Assembly (NCBI GenBank): GCA_013398015.1
Contig: VZRR01013891.1
Coordinates: 248,001 to 312,000, forward strand
Direction of reading: 5' to 3'
Length of the DNA stretch: 64,000 bases
Origin: Oreocharis arfaki
Lineage: Eukaryota; Chordata; Aves; Passeriformes; Paramythiidae
The notes below the pieces were generated by a model that made no database searches, was not told where the DNA came from, and was given only the letters and a program-made list of their open reading frames with translations. The position numbers and the translations under genes are program-made. This document shows, piece by piece, positions 25,933 to 37,775 of the stretch (position 1 is its first letter; each line of letters starts with the position of its first letter).

Positions 25933-27391
25933 TTCATTACCAATGTAATGGAAATTGCAGATTGAAGTTTCCAGTGTGCACTGAAGCACACCAGCCCCTC
26001 ATTCACTCCCAGTGACGTGCTCACAGCCCCCTGAACCTGTTGCTCAGGCTTTCAGTTGTGAAAGCCATGCACTTCTTTTCCCTGTCCGATCCCAGCTTCC
26101 CTGTCTGATCCCAAAATGCTTTGCCCAGCTAACAGGTGACATTCAGGTGATGCCTGTTGTTCCAGCTGAGGACTGTGTTCGCTGTGTGCTGTCAGCTGGT
26201 GCTGCCAGAAACCATTATCCCTTCCTCGCTTTGGTCTCCAGTAGCAACACGGATTTCTCCCATCTCTGGTGCTCTGACAGAAGCCCTGAAAGGTTATATA
26301 CAGTTTTTAGATGAAAGTCCTAGGAGCAAACCAATGCTTATAGTTATGGAAATAGCAGAGATTTTGAAGTCTTTGCAAACTGGCTTCCTTTAGAGGAGGG
26401 TGATGGAAGAAATCCCTGAGTTTGTGTTAGGTGCCTGCAGCCACTCTGGAGTTCAGGAGCAGCAGGCACTGTGCGCATCATTTGAAATAATCGATGACTC
26501 AGCAGCTTGGTCCCGTCTCCCGGGGTGATGGGCTCAGGAGCCATTGATCTCTCGTCCAATATGCAATTATGTATCTCCCTGTTCCACTCTTTCCCCGGGG
26601 TTGCACCCGTGATTGGTATGGATTGATCCTGTGCCAGCGGGGAGCTGGGTGTGTTCTCATGTTTGTGGGGGATGCACAGGATTTACTGAGCTCCACAGGG
26701 CCTGGGTGTCAGCCACTAAGGGAAGCACATGTCATGGGGAGTGGAAGTGGAGGGTCAAAGAGAACAACTGAGGCTTTTCTTCATTCTGCTGCATTCTCAT
26801 GTAATGGAGCATCATTAAAAACTCCGGTGAAAGGACGACAAAGCTCACAGAATTTAGCTGACATTCAGAAAAGGAATTTAAGTAATAAAGAAAACCCTGT
26901 CTTTTAAAGAGTTCTTGTTTCCAAATTCACATTCTGTACTAGCTTTCCTTGCTAATATTATCTTAGAATTGGGAGGCTATTATCAGAATTCCACCCTCTA
27001 ATACAGCCATTCCATTATTTTGGTGCTGTGCACTTCATGTGACCTTTTTAATATTCTGTTGCTTGACTGCTGCCTATTCTTATTCTTTTTGCTATTTACA
27101 GTTTTCCAGCCCCATGGGGAAGGAATAACTGCACTGACTAATACTGACAGTATGGTCTGCTGGAATGAGCAAAATGGTTCCTCGAACGGCTGCAGCCCAG
27201 TGTGCTTATCAAGTTCAGGATTTACAGCAGTCTCATCACAGGGGTAGTCCCCTCTACTCCCACTGAAGTTTTGGAGTGTTTTGCCATCATCTCATTTATT
27301 TGCAGAGAGCAGGAACAGCACTAAAGAGCTGTTCCAAAAAAATTTACAGGACTGTATAAAACTGTAAAGAAAATGGGTATTATGAACACAG
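25933..27391. other. Non-coding DNA
   Basis: No repeat or gene identified. Frames of about 100 residues at 26012-26314 and 26569-26907 have no family resemblance. Confidence 0.5.
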
Positions 27392-27587
27392 TGGGGGTGG
27401 TGAGTCCCAAGCACTGAGGCTGCCCAGAGCAGCTGTGGCTGCCCCATCCCTGGCAGTGCCCAAGGCCAGGCTGCATGGGGCTGGGAGCAACCTGGCATAG
27501 TGGAACGTGTCCTGGCCCCTGGCAGGGGGTGGCACTGGATGGGCTTTAGGGTCCCTTCCAACCCAAGCCATGCTGGGGTTCTGTGCT
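27392..27587 (+). mobile_element. CR1 LINE 3' fragment
   Basis: Contains 'gctgcccagagcagctgtgg', 'ctgccccatccctggcagtg', 'aaggccaggctgcatggggc' and 'gggtcccttccaacccaagc' in + orientation. Confidence 0.92.
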
Positions 27588-27775
27588 ACTTGCACACTTA
27601 AAGAAGCAGAAGAGGATATGAGCTTAGGGTATGATAGGATTCCATTTTTTCCAGCTGTTGTACCACTGTGACTTTGGTAAGATGGGAAGGGCAGCACTCC
27701 TGGGCTGCAGAGAATTTTTCCTTTGCTTGTTTAGCATTTGGTACAGGATAGAAGCTGTAACACTCATAGTTTTAA

Positions 27776-28105
27776 AGAATCATAGAGTCTTTAAGGTTGG
27801 AAAAGACCTCCAGGATTATCAAGTCTTCAGCCAAATCCCAGCCAAATGGTCACTAAACCACATTGCAAAGTGCCACATCTGCTCTTATTTTGAACACCCC
27901 TGGGCTTCACCATGTCCCGGGGCTGTTCCAATGCTTTGCCACTCTTTCAGTGAATTTTTTTTCCCTGATATCCAGCCTGAACCTCCCCTGGTGGAACCTG
28001 AGGGTGTTTCCTCTTGTTCTATTACTTTTTATGTGGACAAAGAGGTTGAGAGACCCTTGGCTCCAGCCTCCTGTCAGGGAGCTGTGGAGAGCGAGAAGGG
28101 CCAGA
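27776..28105 (-). mobile_element. CR1 LINE 3' fragment
   Basis: Reversed CR1: 'aagaatcatagagtctttaa', 'ggttggaaaagacctccagg', 'ccctgatatccagcctgaac', 'gtgtttcctcttgttctatt' and 'gagctgtggagagcgagaag'. It lies 190 bases from an oppositely oriented copy. The 169-residue + frame at 27631-28140 crosses it and is not a gene. Confidence 0.9.
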
Positions 28106-29642
28106 GCTACTGCCTGAGAAAGGCAGATGTCTATAAATAAAGTGCATCAGATGTAGAACCTGATAAGGAGAGAGGAGAGTGTGCAAAGTGTGCTCCATGA
28201 GCCAAATGAAAACATATGGCTTAAGCTTGGGTTGTGTGTGCTGCAATTAACACTGTAAAGGTTATCTGAATATTTTCCTCCCATAGCAAGAACCAAAATT
28301 ATCCCTTTTATCCCAGAATTAGCAGAAACAAGAAAAATACAGACTCTCCGAGAGTCCGTTTGCAGCCCGGTCCCCCGGGAGAGGAAGGGAGAGGGTGAGA
28401 CACCCCTGACATTCTGCAGAGGAATCCCAGTTATGCCTCCTCTTTGCCAAGGCCAAATCTGTCTCTTGTGAGAATGCTGCTGGATTGGTAACATTCAGCA
28501 TCAAGGAATTTGTGCTCAGCAAGGCACTGGCTCCCAAATGGAGGTGTCTGGGGGCTGATTTCTGGGCTCAAAGGGAAATGAAGAGCCTTTCTCTCCTCCA
28601 CCGGCCCCCAATGCACAAAGAGGGCTTTTTGCCTAAAGCTATTTTCACATTAGCCCTAATCAAAGAAAAGGGACTCATGTCCTTATTGGCCTATGGAAGA
28701 AATCTCTGATGCAGGTGCATGAATTCTCAAAGCAGCTGGAGTGGGGTCAAGATTCCCCTTGCAAGGAACTATGTGTTAGAATTTTTCTGGGCAACTTTGG
28801 CTCCTCAACCTAGAGATCCCATAATATGAAACATTAAGTGGCTGCTAACGAGAGCAGGGTAATGTATAGAGTATATTCCCTACAGCATCAGGACCGCCTG
28901 TGTAATAGACAAACCCAAAGAAGGTTTCATGGTATCTCAGCTGCTTCTCCAAAGCCCGTCCAGCCCCTGGCAGAGAGCTCTGAGTGCCAGCGATTGACTC
29001 CTGGCTTTGTGTTCTCTGTGGCACCTTGCAGGGCCCAGAGCTGGCACAGCTGGTGTGAGGCACCTTCGTTTAATGGGATGTACCACTGTAGAACTGCTGT
29101 GAAATGAAGGACTTGGGATGTATTCTGTGACATTACAGATTAATTTCTCCATGTAGGAACTGAGTAAATTGAAAGTAATGTTCTTTGAAGCATCTCTAAC
29201 TCAGTCTTGTAACCTGCTGTGGAGGGATGCATTAAAGCAAATGCTGTATCACTGATAGCATGGTATCTCAGCTGCTTCTGCATATCCTTCTATTTGCAAA
29301 ACTGCATCAGTGTGTTTCTGCAGTAAATACTGGAGAAAGGGATCACAAAACAGCTCAGATGTTGCTCCTAGATGCTGCTGTGCAGACTATTCTCTAGCAG
29401 CCTGCCTCCTTGTACTTAGGGCTGGAAAAGCCTGACTTAGCAAGGAACTGTCTGAAATCCCACTGCCCTCCTATTCCTCTGAGACCAACAAGTGCCCAGA
29501 GCAAAGCTCATGTCCCTTTGGGATCTGGATTATTTGTCCTTCTCACATTGTGGAGTTCCTAATGCTGCACATCCTCAAATGCTCCTGGGAGCTGTGAAAG
29601 CCGGTGAGGGCTGCACTTCCAGCCCAAGCTACAGACAGCTCA
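28106..29642. other. Non-coding DNA with a 21-bp direct repeat pair
   Basis: The same 21 bases (starting CATGGTATCTCAG) occur at 28928-28948 and 29259-29279. No gene recognised; numerous mutually overlapping short frames on both strands. Confidence 0.5.
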
Positions 29643-29843
29643 GGAGAGAGGCCCTGGCACAGGGTGCCCAGAGAAGCTGTGGCTGCCCCTGGATCCCTGG
29701 AAGTGTCCAAGGCCAGGCTGGATGAGGCTTGGAGCAGCCTGGGATAGTGGGAGTTATCCCAGCCCGTGGCAAGGAGTGGAACAAGATGAACTTTTAGGTG
29801 CCTTCCCACCCAAACCAGTCTGTGATTCCATGATTCTGTGACA
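29643..29843 (+). mobile_element. CR1 LINE 3' fragment
   Basis: Typical + orientation CR1 end: 'aggccctggcacagggtgcc', 'cagagaagctgtggctgccc', 'tgtccaaggccaggctggat', closing with 'gtgattccatgattctgtg'. Very similar to 36302-36503. Confidence 0.93.
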
Positions 29844-31270
29844 TCCACGCTTCAGTTGCTGAGGACCAGCTGCACCTCAGTGTGAGGAAGGCACTGTTCC
29901 CTCTGAGGCTGTGTAATTTCTCTGTTTGATCCCTAAACCTGCCTTTCTGCTGGCATTCCCTGCTCCCAGGGGAGGAGCAGTACACACTACTGTTATTTCT
30001 AGTATTTTTTCAGGTTGCCAGGGAGACAGTTGTCTGTTTGCACTTTACAGTCCTGGCATTTGGGCCCAATTCCTCCAAGACATAGTTGAGGGTGGGATTT
30101 TTTTCCTCTCGACCTTCACTAATTCCCCAGCATCCCATCTCCCTACCTGTGCCCTCCCCTGCGGTTTCTCTCAGCCCTCGGAGAGCCCTGGTCATGAGAG
30201 GGGAATCTGGGACAGGGAGGGCGGTGGTCTGGTCAGGATCTGCTCCTGGGAAGAAGAACCTTTTGCCACAGACCTGAGTCTTCACACCCACGCTCCAAAG
30301 GTTTTTTCTCAAGACTCAGTTGCCTGGCATAACCCTTTGGATGATGATTCCCTTTCAAAGGAGCTACAGGATAACCCTTTCTCCCTTCTTTCTTCCCTTC
30401 CTTCTTCCCTTCCTTCTTCCTTTCCTTCTTCCATTCCTTCTTCCTTTCCTTCTTCTTTCTCTTCTTTCTCAATCATATAAAAAATCAGGTTTGATAAGCC
30501 TTTTTTCATGTTTATTTCTCTTGTGGGGTGCAGTTCCTGATGTGGAAGGTGCTCCTGCTCCCTGCTCGTGCTCTGTGGTCATGCCCAATGCTGGAAATTG
30601 TGGTGCTGTGGGCAGGTAGGTGCTGGCACTTGTCCAAGACCATCCCTCAGCTGTCCACTGCTCTCCAAAAGAGCTGCCTAGTTTGGAGCATGTGCAGCCT
30701 GAGTAATGTGAGAGCCAGAAATACTCAGGAGGCTGATATTCAGTGAGGAAAAAGGAGATGCTTCCTCAGAACACTGAAGAAAAGCAACAGATACACATCA
30801 CTAGACAAGGGTGGGTAGATATTTTCATGTGTAAGACCAAAGTGGGAGACAGTGAGAAGCTGAACCTAGGAAAAGGAGACTGCTGTTCTGTGATACTGTG
30901 GGTTGTGGAGGCAGGAATGGCAGCAGAGCACAGCGGCTGCCTCAGACAGAGCGACGGAGACAGCACTGAAAGCATCACTGCCTCTGGAATACATTCTGTG
31001 CTGAGAACACATGTTGCTAGGAAACTTTTATATTAAAAGGCATTCATCTTTAAAGCCTGGGAACATAGTAATAGCTTCTCCTCTGTGCTAGGGAAGCTCT
31101 TTTAATGTCAGTCCTGACGTTACTGAGGCAAGTAATATGTGAGAGGGAGAAAAATACCTTGAATTATCTTGGGCAAAGATTAAAATCTAACATTATTTTT
31201 AGATAGCTTGCAGGGTTTAACTGAGGTTTAGTCATTCTGGTGTGAGTAGCAAGACACGGATGAAACATGA
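29844..31270. other. Non-coding DNA containing a polypyrimidine microsatellite
   Basis: Apart from the tract at 30375-30470 nothing is recognised. The 184-residue + frame at 29926-30480 ends in Ser/Pro/Phe runs translated from that tract and is not a gene. Confidence 0.55.
30375..30470. repeat. Polypyrimidine (TTCC/TTCTTCC)n tract, 96 bp
   Basis: All bases are C or T on the + strand except one A at 30433. The core alternates CTTCC and TTCTTCC/CTTCCTTCTTCC units with partial mirror symmetry, the sequence type able to form triplex (H-) DNA. Frames through it give Glu/Gly/Lys-rich or Ser/Phe/Leu-rich peptides. Confidence 0.95.
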
Positions 31271-31512
31271 AATCATACAGCTGTAGAATCTCCTGAGCTG
31301 GAAGGGACCCACAAGGATCATTGAATCCAACTCCTGTCCCTGCACAGACACCCCAACAGTCCCACCCTGGGCATTCAAACACTCCTGGAGCTCTGGCAGC
31401 CTCGGGGCTGTGCCCATTCCCTGGGGAGCCTGGGCAGTGCCCAGCACCCTCTGGGGGAAGAACCTTTCCCTGATATCCAACCCAGACCTGCCCTGGCTCA
31501 GCTTCATGCCAC
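31271..31512 (-). mobile_element. CR1 LINE 3' fragment (GGGACCC subfamily)
   Basis: Reversed copy of the same subfamily as 1077-1512 and 24156-24602: 'agaatctcctgagctggaag', 'ggcagcctcggggctgtgcc', 'cagcaccctctgggggaaga'. It has lost a short stretch around 'cctggcagcgctgcccaa' relative to those copies. Confidence 0.92.
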
Positions 31513-33895
31513 GACAACCATGGTTTATTTGATAAGATGTTACATGGAATGAGAATTTAAATGTGTCTGCAAAAAGGTTTAGTTATCATGACTCAGAAAA
31601 TCACTTTGATTTCAAGAGTCAACAGGCACCTGGAGAGGAGAACAGGGAATCCAATTCCATCATGGTATCACATTGTCACCCAGGAGTTTTCTGCCTCTCA
31701 GTGTTCCCATTTCATTCAAGTTCTGTATACAAGTCTCAATAGCTCATAGACTCTCCTTTAAAAAGCATCAAATCTCTTGAGGCTGTTTTCTATCGTGTTT
31801 CCACCATTTTTGCTGATGGCAAAGACCTGCTTCCTGAGAAGAGAAATCGTGAGAGAACAGTGAGTTACTTACGGGCTTTTCTGCTCAAATGGGACATCCA
31901 AATTTGGTTGTAGTGGTTCCTAACCCTAAGCTCCTAACCCTAACATCCATTCTGTAAGACAGTACTACCTATTTTTCTCATGTGCTTTACCCTGCATTTT
32001 TTACACTCTTTCTTTTTTGGGGGGGCTGTTCTGTTGAGGGTTTTTTTCTCTCAATTTTTCCTTCCTTCCTTCCCTCCCTGGCTTGTGATACTGCCATCCC
32101 AAGAGTCCCAGACTGATGTGATTACCAGCCAGCACCCTGAGATGCCTCACGGCTGCAGTGGAGGCTTCACTCTTTGTGCCACCACATTCTCCATCATGCC
32201 AGCTCAGTCAGGGAATTGCACAGTAGCTGCTGCTTTTACTCTCCCAGTGTGCTCTCTCCCTCTATGCTCTGGGCACACCAAAGAATGTCTGGCCTATTTC
32301 CCATGTCAAATTCAGAAATTTAAACCATGCTATATGGCATGTAATGGTCCCCTTAAAAATAAACAAAGGGCAAAGCATTAGAGAACATGGGTAGCTGCAC
32401 ACCTAATTGTGGCAGCACAAAGGGAGATCAGTTCCTCTGAAACCATTCTAATGCTCAGATGTTATGGCAACACCTTCTCTCTTATGCCACTTGGTGGAGC
32501 TTAGTGATTTTGACTCTCACATACATCGTTTTGTAAACTTACTCTTCAATTACACAGCCAGTTGTCCCCCATGTCTTGAAAATGGGCCAAATCCCTGCCC
32601 AGAAAGTGAACCCAAAAGTGCACCATAAATTCTAATGAGCAAGATGCTGGTGCCTAGCTGCTAATGACTTTGGTAATCATCTCTTCTCCTCTTAAAAGCA
32701 ATAAAATAATTTGTTAATTTCAAAGAAAAAAGTTAAAATATGGGCTTAGGACCTCTGAATTTATGATATATAGGATGAGAGATGGGGACAATGATGTCAC
32801 GTTTGGTTTCCTTTTCAGATTTAAAATAATGTTTTAATTTTCCTTGCAGATTTTTGGGATGTGTCTGCATGGGAAACCTCACATTTGTTTGAATGCATGT
32901 CTTTATCAACAAGCACAGGGACAGTGAGCAGATCCACAATTAAACAGGGAAATATTATATCACATGCTGATCCTGCCTTCATTTAAATCAATGTCCAGTC
33001 AGTGCAATTAAACCAGAACTGGGACCTATGCTCAGACATAGCACTTGTGCTTAGACCCTACCTGGAAATTCAGGATTTTACACCAATTTCACTCACTGGT
33101 CATCTAAACTATCTGTTGTTAAGTATAAATTAGTTGCTCTTCAAATCTTACAGAGTTTTAGTTTTGTATGTTTGTCCAACACTTTACTTATTCTAAATTA
33201 CCAGACAAATACAACCATCCAATGAATGATATCTGATGTTTTCAAAATACTGCATTTTAACATCTGAACCTGAACTCCAGACCTTGGTGTTTGGTACCCA
33301 AAGTGAGATATGTTGCTTTTATTTTTGGAGGAATGTTGTAACTAAGAGGCCTCAAAGGCTCTTCCTAAACCCTTCCTCATGCAGGATGCTGACTCTAGGC
33401 AGAGTCGAGAGATGAAGGGTTCATGTGCAGCCTTTTGCTGTTGTCAGGGAAAAGAAGGAAAAAGAACAAAGGATTCAGTCCTGGAATCTATTGTCTGTGG
33501 TCTGAGGTGTCTTCAATGGATTTTCTGGCTTCCTCTCGGGAACTGGAATTGGTAATTGCAGCTTCTTTACACCATGGTATTTCTCAATTTCTTTTTTGTT
33601 GTGTTGGACTGACAGATGAGAAGGAAAATTTTGACATAGCAATGTGCCATACATATTCATCGAACACTGAAAACTGGTGATATATCAACGTTCTTCTGGA
33701 GCATTATTCTACAAGGCAGAAGAGTAAGAGCACAATTCTATTAGGAGCTCTTAAAGCAATTCAGAGCTGGCTGTGACTCTGCAACACACGTGCACCAGTG
33801 GCTGTGTCCAGTGTCCCTCCACTAATTCTTATTACAAGAAAAAAAGCCATGCATGTAACTCTGCCCAAAAGGATGATGCAGCTTAAATTGAGTTA
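31513..33895. other. Non-coding DNA
   Basis: A degenerate telomere-like stretch (two CCTAACCCTAA units) lies at 31919-31944, and T-/G-rich low-complexity DNA at about 32008-32078. No gene recognised; the 133-residue frame at 31980-32381 starts in the low-complexity DNA. Confidence 0.5.
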
Positions 33896-34248
33896 GCCTG
33901 GAGAAAATAAGGCTCATGGGGGGGGGGCCTTTTCACTCTCAGCAACTCCCTGACAGGAGGGTGTAGCCAGGTGGGGGTTTCTTTTCTCCCAAGTAACAAG
34001 TGACAGGACAAGAGGAAACAGCCTCAGGGTGTCCCAGGGGAGGTTTAGATTGGGTTATAGGGAAAGTTTCTTCACTGAAAGAGTTGTCCAGCTCTGGCAC
34101 AGGCTGTCCAGGGCAATGGTAGAGTCAGCATCCCTGAAGGGATTTAACAGATGTGTAGATGTGGGTTACTGGTGACCAAGGCGATACTGGGTTATGGTTG
34201 GAATTGATGACCTTGGAGGGCTTTCCCAGCCTTACTGATTCTCTGACT
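33896..34248 (+). mobile_element. CR1 LINE 3' fragment with a G10 run
   Basis: Sequence follows the same CR1 lineage as 7446-7811: 'gagaaaataaggctcatggg', 'gacaggacaagaggaaacag', 'gtttagattgggttataggg', 'tggaattgatgaccttggag'. A 10-G homopolymer (33918-33927) lies where related copies carry only a few G. Confidence 0.9.
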
Positions 34249-36218
34249 TTTCCAGGTGTTTGCAGGGGATCCAGCAGAGAGAAGAGCAAGATTATACTGA
34301 GCAACTTCATATGACTGCATGAGGAGACACAAGGCCACTTCTCCTCCGTAGCCCACACTCCGTGTCCCAGCACTGGGTCTGTGGATGGACCTCTTTACTC
34401 TGATAGTACTGCCTGCTTTCCAGTGGTGCCCTAGCATGCCAGCAGAGCAGTCAGGACTGAAAGGCCTGGTCATGTATCTCAGGTGTCGTGTCTCTCAGTC
34501 ACCTTGGGACCACAAAAAGTTCCTTGTCCTTGCCGTGACCCCTAAACAGGCTTGGAGCTCTGTGTCCATGTGGTGACTCCCCTCAGGAAGCCAATGGTGT
34601 TCGCTGCTTACTTAAAAGTACTTAAAAATGAAGTGTCAGTGTACTAAACAGGAGGCTCTCAGGAGGAGGGTGGAGGATGAAGGCTGTTTGGAGCACAGGA
34701 GTTGACCCCTCAGGTCTTTCGTTGCCATCTGTGTGTGACAGTTTCTATATTACTTAAGTGGTTAACCTTTGTAAATATTGTTTTAACTTGGGGTTAATGC
34801 CATGGTAAAGGAACTTGTGAGTTTCGACTGTTCCTCACAGTGGCGTGTTCAGAGTCACTGGAACCAGTCGGGCAAACGGGCGTGATCCTCGCAGCCCAGC
34901 GCCGGTTCTGACTCGTTTGTGACAGGAGCTCGTCACTAAATGCTCATTGCATGGAGGGAGGGTTTTGTGCTTAGGTTTTGTGCTCTCACCACTTCTTCAG
35001 TCCATGGAAAAGCCGGGTTCAAAGAGCTCAGGATAACGAGCAGCGTTGCATGGAGACGAGATCAGCAGATGTCCTCATTAAAGTTAGAAGAACTTATGCC
35101 CCGTCTTTTATGTTAGGGAGAATAATGGCACTGTCGTTATGTCTTAAATCTGCCTATTTTGCAACACAATGTGTTAGATGGGCTCTTTGACAAAATACAT
35201 CTTCGTGCTAAAAATAAAAAGTAAAGGCTATTCACTTGCTCAACTTAAACATTAACATTTTGGAAAGTCCTAACTGTGCTATTAAGTGTCACATTCAACT
35301 CCTTGATTTGGTCTATTTTGCTCTGTCCCTTGTTTTGATCTAATTCTTACATTGCTCTTTCCATTTATTTTGTTTTCATTATAAAGGTACCTGAGGGATC
35401 ATAGCAGGAAATGGCACAAGAAGTGGAAGAGGTTTTCAAAAAACCCAATCTGCTCCTTGAACTCTTGCAATCCCTGTGGCCACGCAGGAGCACTGGGAAA
35501 TTAATTGGGTCATTCATTTGGGTTTATGGCAGGCTGAAAGCTGTTGTTTTCTGGCAAAGAAAAGCAGATAAATAATTAAATACAAACTTTGGAATTATGC
35601 AGTAATTTTAAAACAACTATTCATCACTGGTCAGATTTGGGGTGGGAAAGCTGACAGGCTGCCTGTCTGAAAAATAAACCTCACCTTCGTGAAGTGGCGT
35701 GGAGAGATGATGCTTGATGTAAATCATAGAACTGTTAAATTACTGTATTTTTGCTGACTAAGCCACCCTTCAGGGAGGCCTGAACACAGTTCCCTGGGCA
35801 CAGCTGGCTCCTGGGCTGGGGAGCAGCAATCACACCTCATAAATCCATGCAGCAATGAAGATACTGCCCATTAACTTCTGAGCAGCACCATTAAGCTTGT
35901 TTATTTAAGGAACCTGAGAGGTAATGTGGTGGCATATTGTTATGCCTATTAAAATCCATAGGAATTAAAAACAAGGAACATTTTTTCAGTCTAAGCTTGT
36001 CATGCATGTTAGAATGATGTGTTGTACCAGTATCCCACTGCAGGGCAAACAAAGATAAATGGGGCTCAGCCCCTCCTGAGGAGGGTGACACACACCTTCC
36101 CACCCTCGCTGCCTGGCTCCCTGACCTGCAAGGTGAGTTTGCCAGCAGCATCCATCATTTTGACATACAGAGATGCTTTTTTACACATTTGTGATTAGTT
36201 TGTATTAACTCAATGGCT
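34249..36218. other. Non-coding DNA with a small CpG cluster
   Basis: About ten CpG dinucleotides crowd into 34828-34945 in otherwise CpG-poor DNA. AT-rich DNA follows at 35200-35650. No exon recognised. Confidence 0.5.
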
Positions 36219-36287
36219 TAGAATCATAGAATCAGAGTCATTAAGGTTGGGAAAGACATTTAACGTCAAGTCCAACCATTAACTTCA
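36219..36287 (-). mobile_element. CR1 LINE 3' end, short
   Basis: Reversed tail 'tagaatcatagaatcagagt', then 'cattaaggttgggaaagaca' and 'caagtccaaccattaactt'. It lies 14 bases from an oppositely oriented CR1. Confidence 0.88.
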
Positions 36288-36301
36288 GATCAACTGATAC
36301 T

Positions 36302-36503
36302 TAGGAAGAAGTTCTTTACTATAAAGGGGGTGAGGCCCTGGCACAGGGTGCCCAGAGAAGCTGTGGCTGCCCCTGGATCCCTGGAAGTGTCCAAGGCCAG
36401 GCTGGACAGGGCTTGGAGCACCCTGGGACACTGGAAGGTGTTCCTGCCCATGGCAGGGGGTTGGAATGAGAGGACCTTGAATCCTTCTAGGATTCTAGGA
36501 TTA
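36302..36503 (+). mobile_element. CR1 LINE 3' fragment
   Basis: Starts 'taggaagaagttctttacta', continues 'gaggccctggcacagggtgc', 'tgtggctgcccctggatccc', and ends 'ttctaggattctaggatt' as a decayed tail, in + orientation. Confidence 0.93.
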
Positions 36504-37582
36504 TATGCTGCTTGAACTACCGTATCTATATTGTCTCTATAAACAAATAGTTAGAACAGAACACAGATGACCTAATGGAGAATACATTGTGAAACTGGGT
36601 TTTTAAATGATCAGTATTGTTCTTTCAAAGAAAACACAGTTACTACATAACTCTACACTTAGGGCCCATAGCACATGTGCAGCTGTAAGAGCATACCCCG
36701 GGTGCAACTGACAGTAGCTCTCAATAGGTATTTGACCTGATTTCAATAAGGTTATAAACTACAGAAAAAACCAAGTTAGAAGAAAACCGGAGGCACTATA
36801 GAGGTTTCCACAGTCCCTGCAGGCTTTTATTTTAAACAAATAAAAAATTTCTCAGTATCTGAGAACCTGAAAGTCAAGCTGGTCGAACTGGACTGAACTT
36901 CCTCACTCGAAACTAACAAACACAGAAAGAGAATAATGGCTATTATTATGAGAAAATGGGTTTTTTTCTCCCTTTTAAAACTAACACTAGCTATTAACTG
37001 GGACAAGCTGTCCTGCTCTGTGTCAGTGAGTGACTGACTGTTCCTGCCAGAAGTGAGTGGAGTCAAAGACAGACCTGTGTTAATCTGCTTGTCAAGTGGA
37101 AATGCCCATCTGTGCTCTGGGGCAACGTGTGTCTCACTCAGCGCCATGCACAGAGAGAGAACTTCACCCAGGGGATGAGCATCTTGGCTTTCATTCCTGC
37201 AAAGAGCAGTTCTCCAAGTCAAAGGCTTGATTAAGGTCACTGTCTGAGGTAGCACTTTCACTGCCTGTTAGTTGAAACGTGCTGTAATTTCCAATGCCAT
37301 CTGCATACCAGTCAACTCTCGAGGGTGAAGCTGCTTCCAGCTTGCTCTGATGATGGTTGGATGATCTAACAACCAGGAAAACTGCAACTGTTCATCTTTT
37401 ACCGTGCCCTTTGATAATAAAGCACTCTGGTGTAGTATGCTGAGCTGGTAATCCAACATCCTTGTGTCTGTGTGTCTGTTGGCTTGCATAGGCTGAAACG
37501 GGACAGCAGGAGAATCAATAACATGCTTCTGTTCTGGGTAAACTGAGGAAAGTAGAGGCAATCCAATAAAATAGCTTATCAC
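36504..37582. other. Non-coding DNA
   Basis: Nothing recognised. Minus-strand frames of 144 residues (36827-37261) and 113 residues (37268-37609) lie end to end but show no domain, and their composition looks like chance; splicing between them is not supported by sites I can see. Confidence 0.5.
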
Positions 37583-37775
37583 AGGATGGATAAGGTTGGA
37601 GGGGACCACAGTGGGTCATCTGGTGCAATCACTCCTGCTCAAGCAGAGTCATTCGAGAGTGCCTGGCACAGCATTGCACCCACAGTTCTGGAATATCCCC
37701 AGTGAGGGAGACTCCACACCCTCGTTGTGCAGCCTGTTCCAGTGTGAGGTCACCTGCACAGGAAGACGTTCTCCC
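37583..37775 (-). mobile_element. CR1 LINE 3' fragment, diverged
   Basis: Reversed CR1 words: 'gataaggttggaggggacca', 'cagtgggtcatctggtgca', 'gagggagactccacaccctc', 'cagcctgttccagtgtgagg'. An older copy. Confidence 0.82.

Noticed and set aside
27631..28140. A 169-residue + frame
   Set aside because: Much of it is an antisense CR1 3' fragment (27776-28105).
30233..30509. Glu/Lys/Gly-repeat minus-strand frames resembling charged coiled coils
   Set aside because: They are translations of the polypyrimidine microsatellite at 30375-30470.
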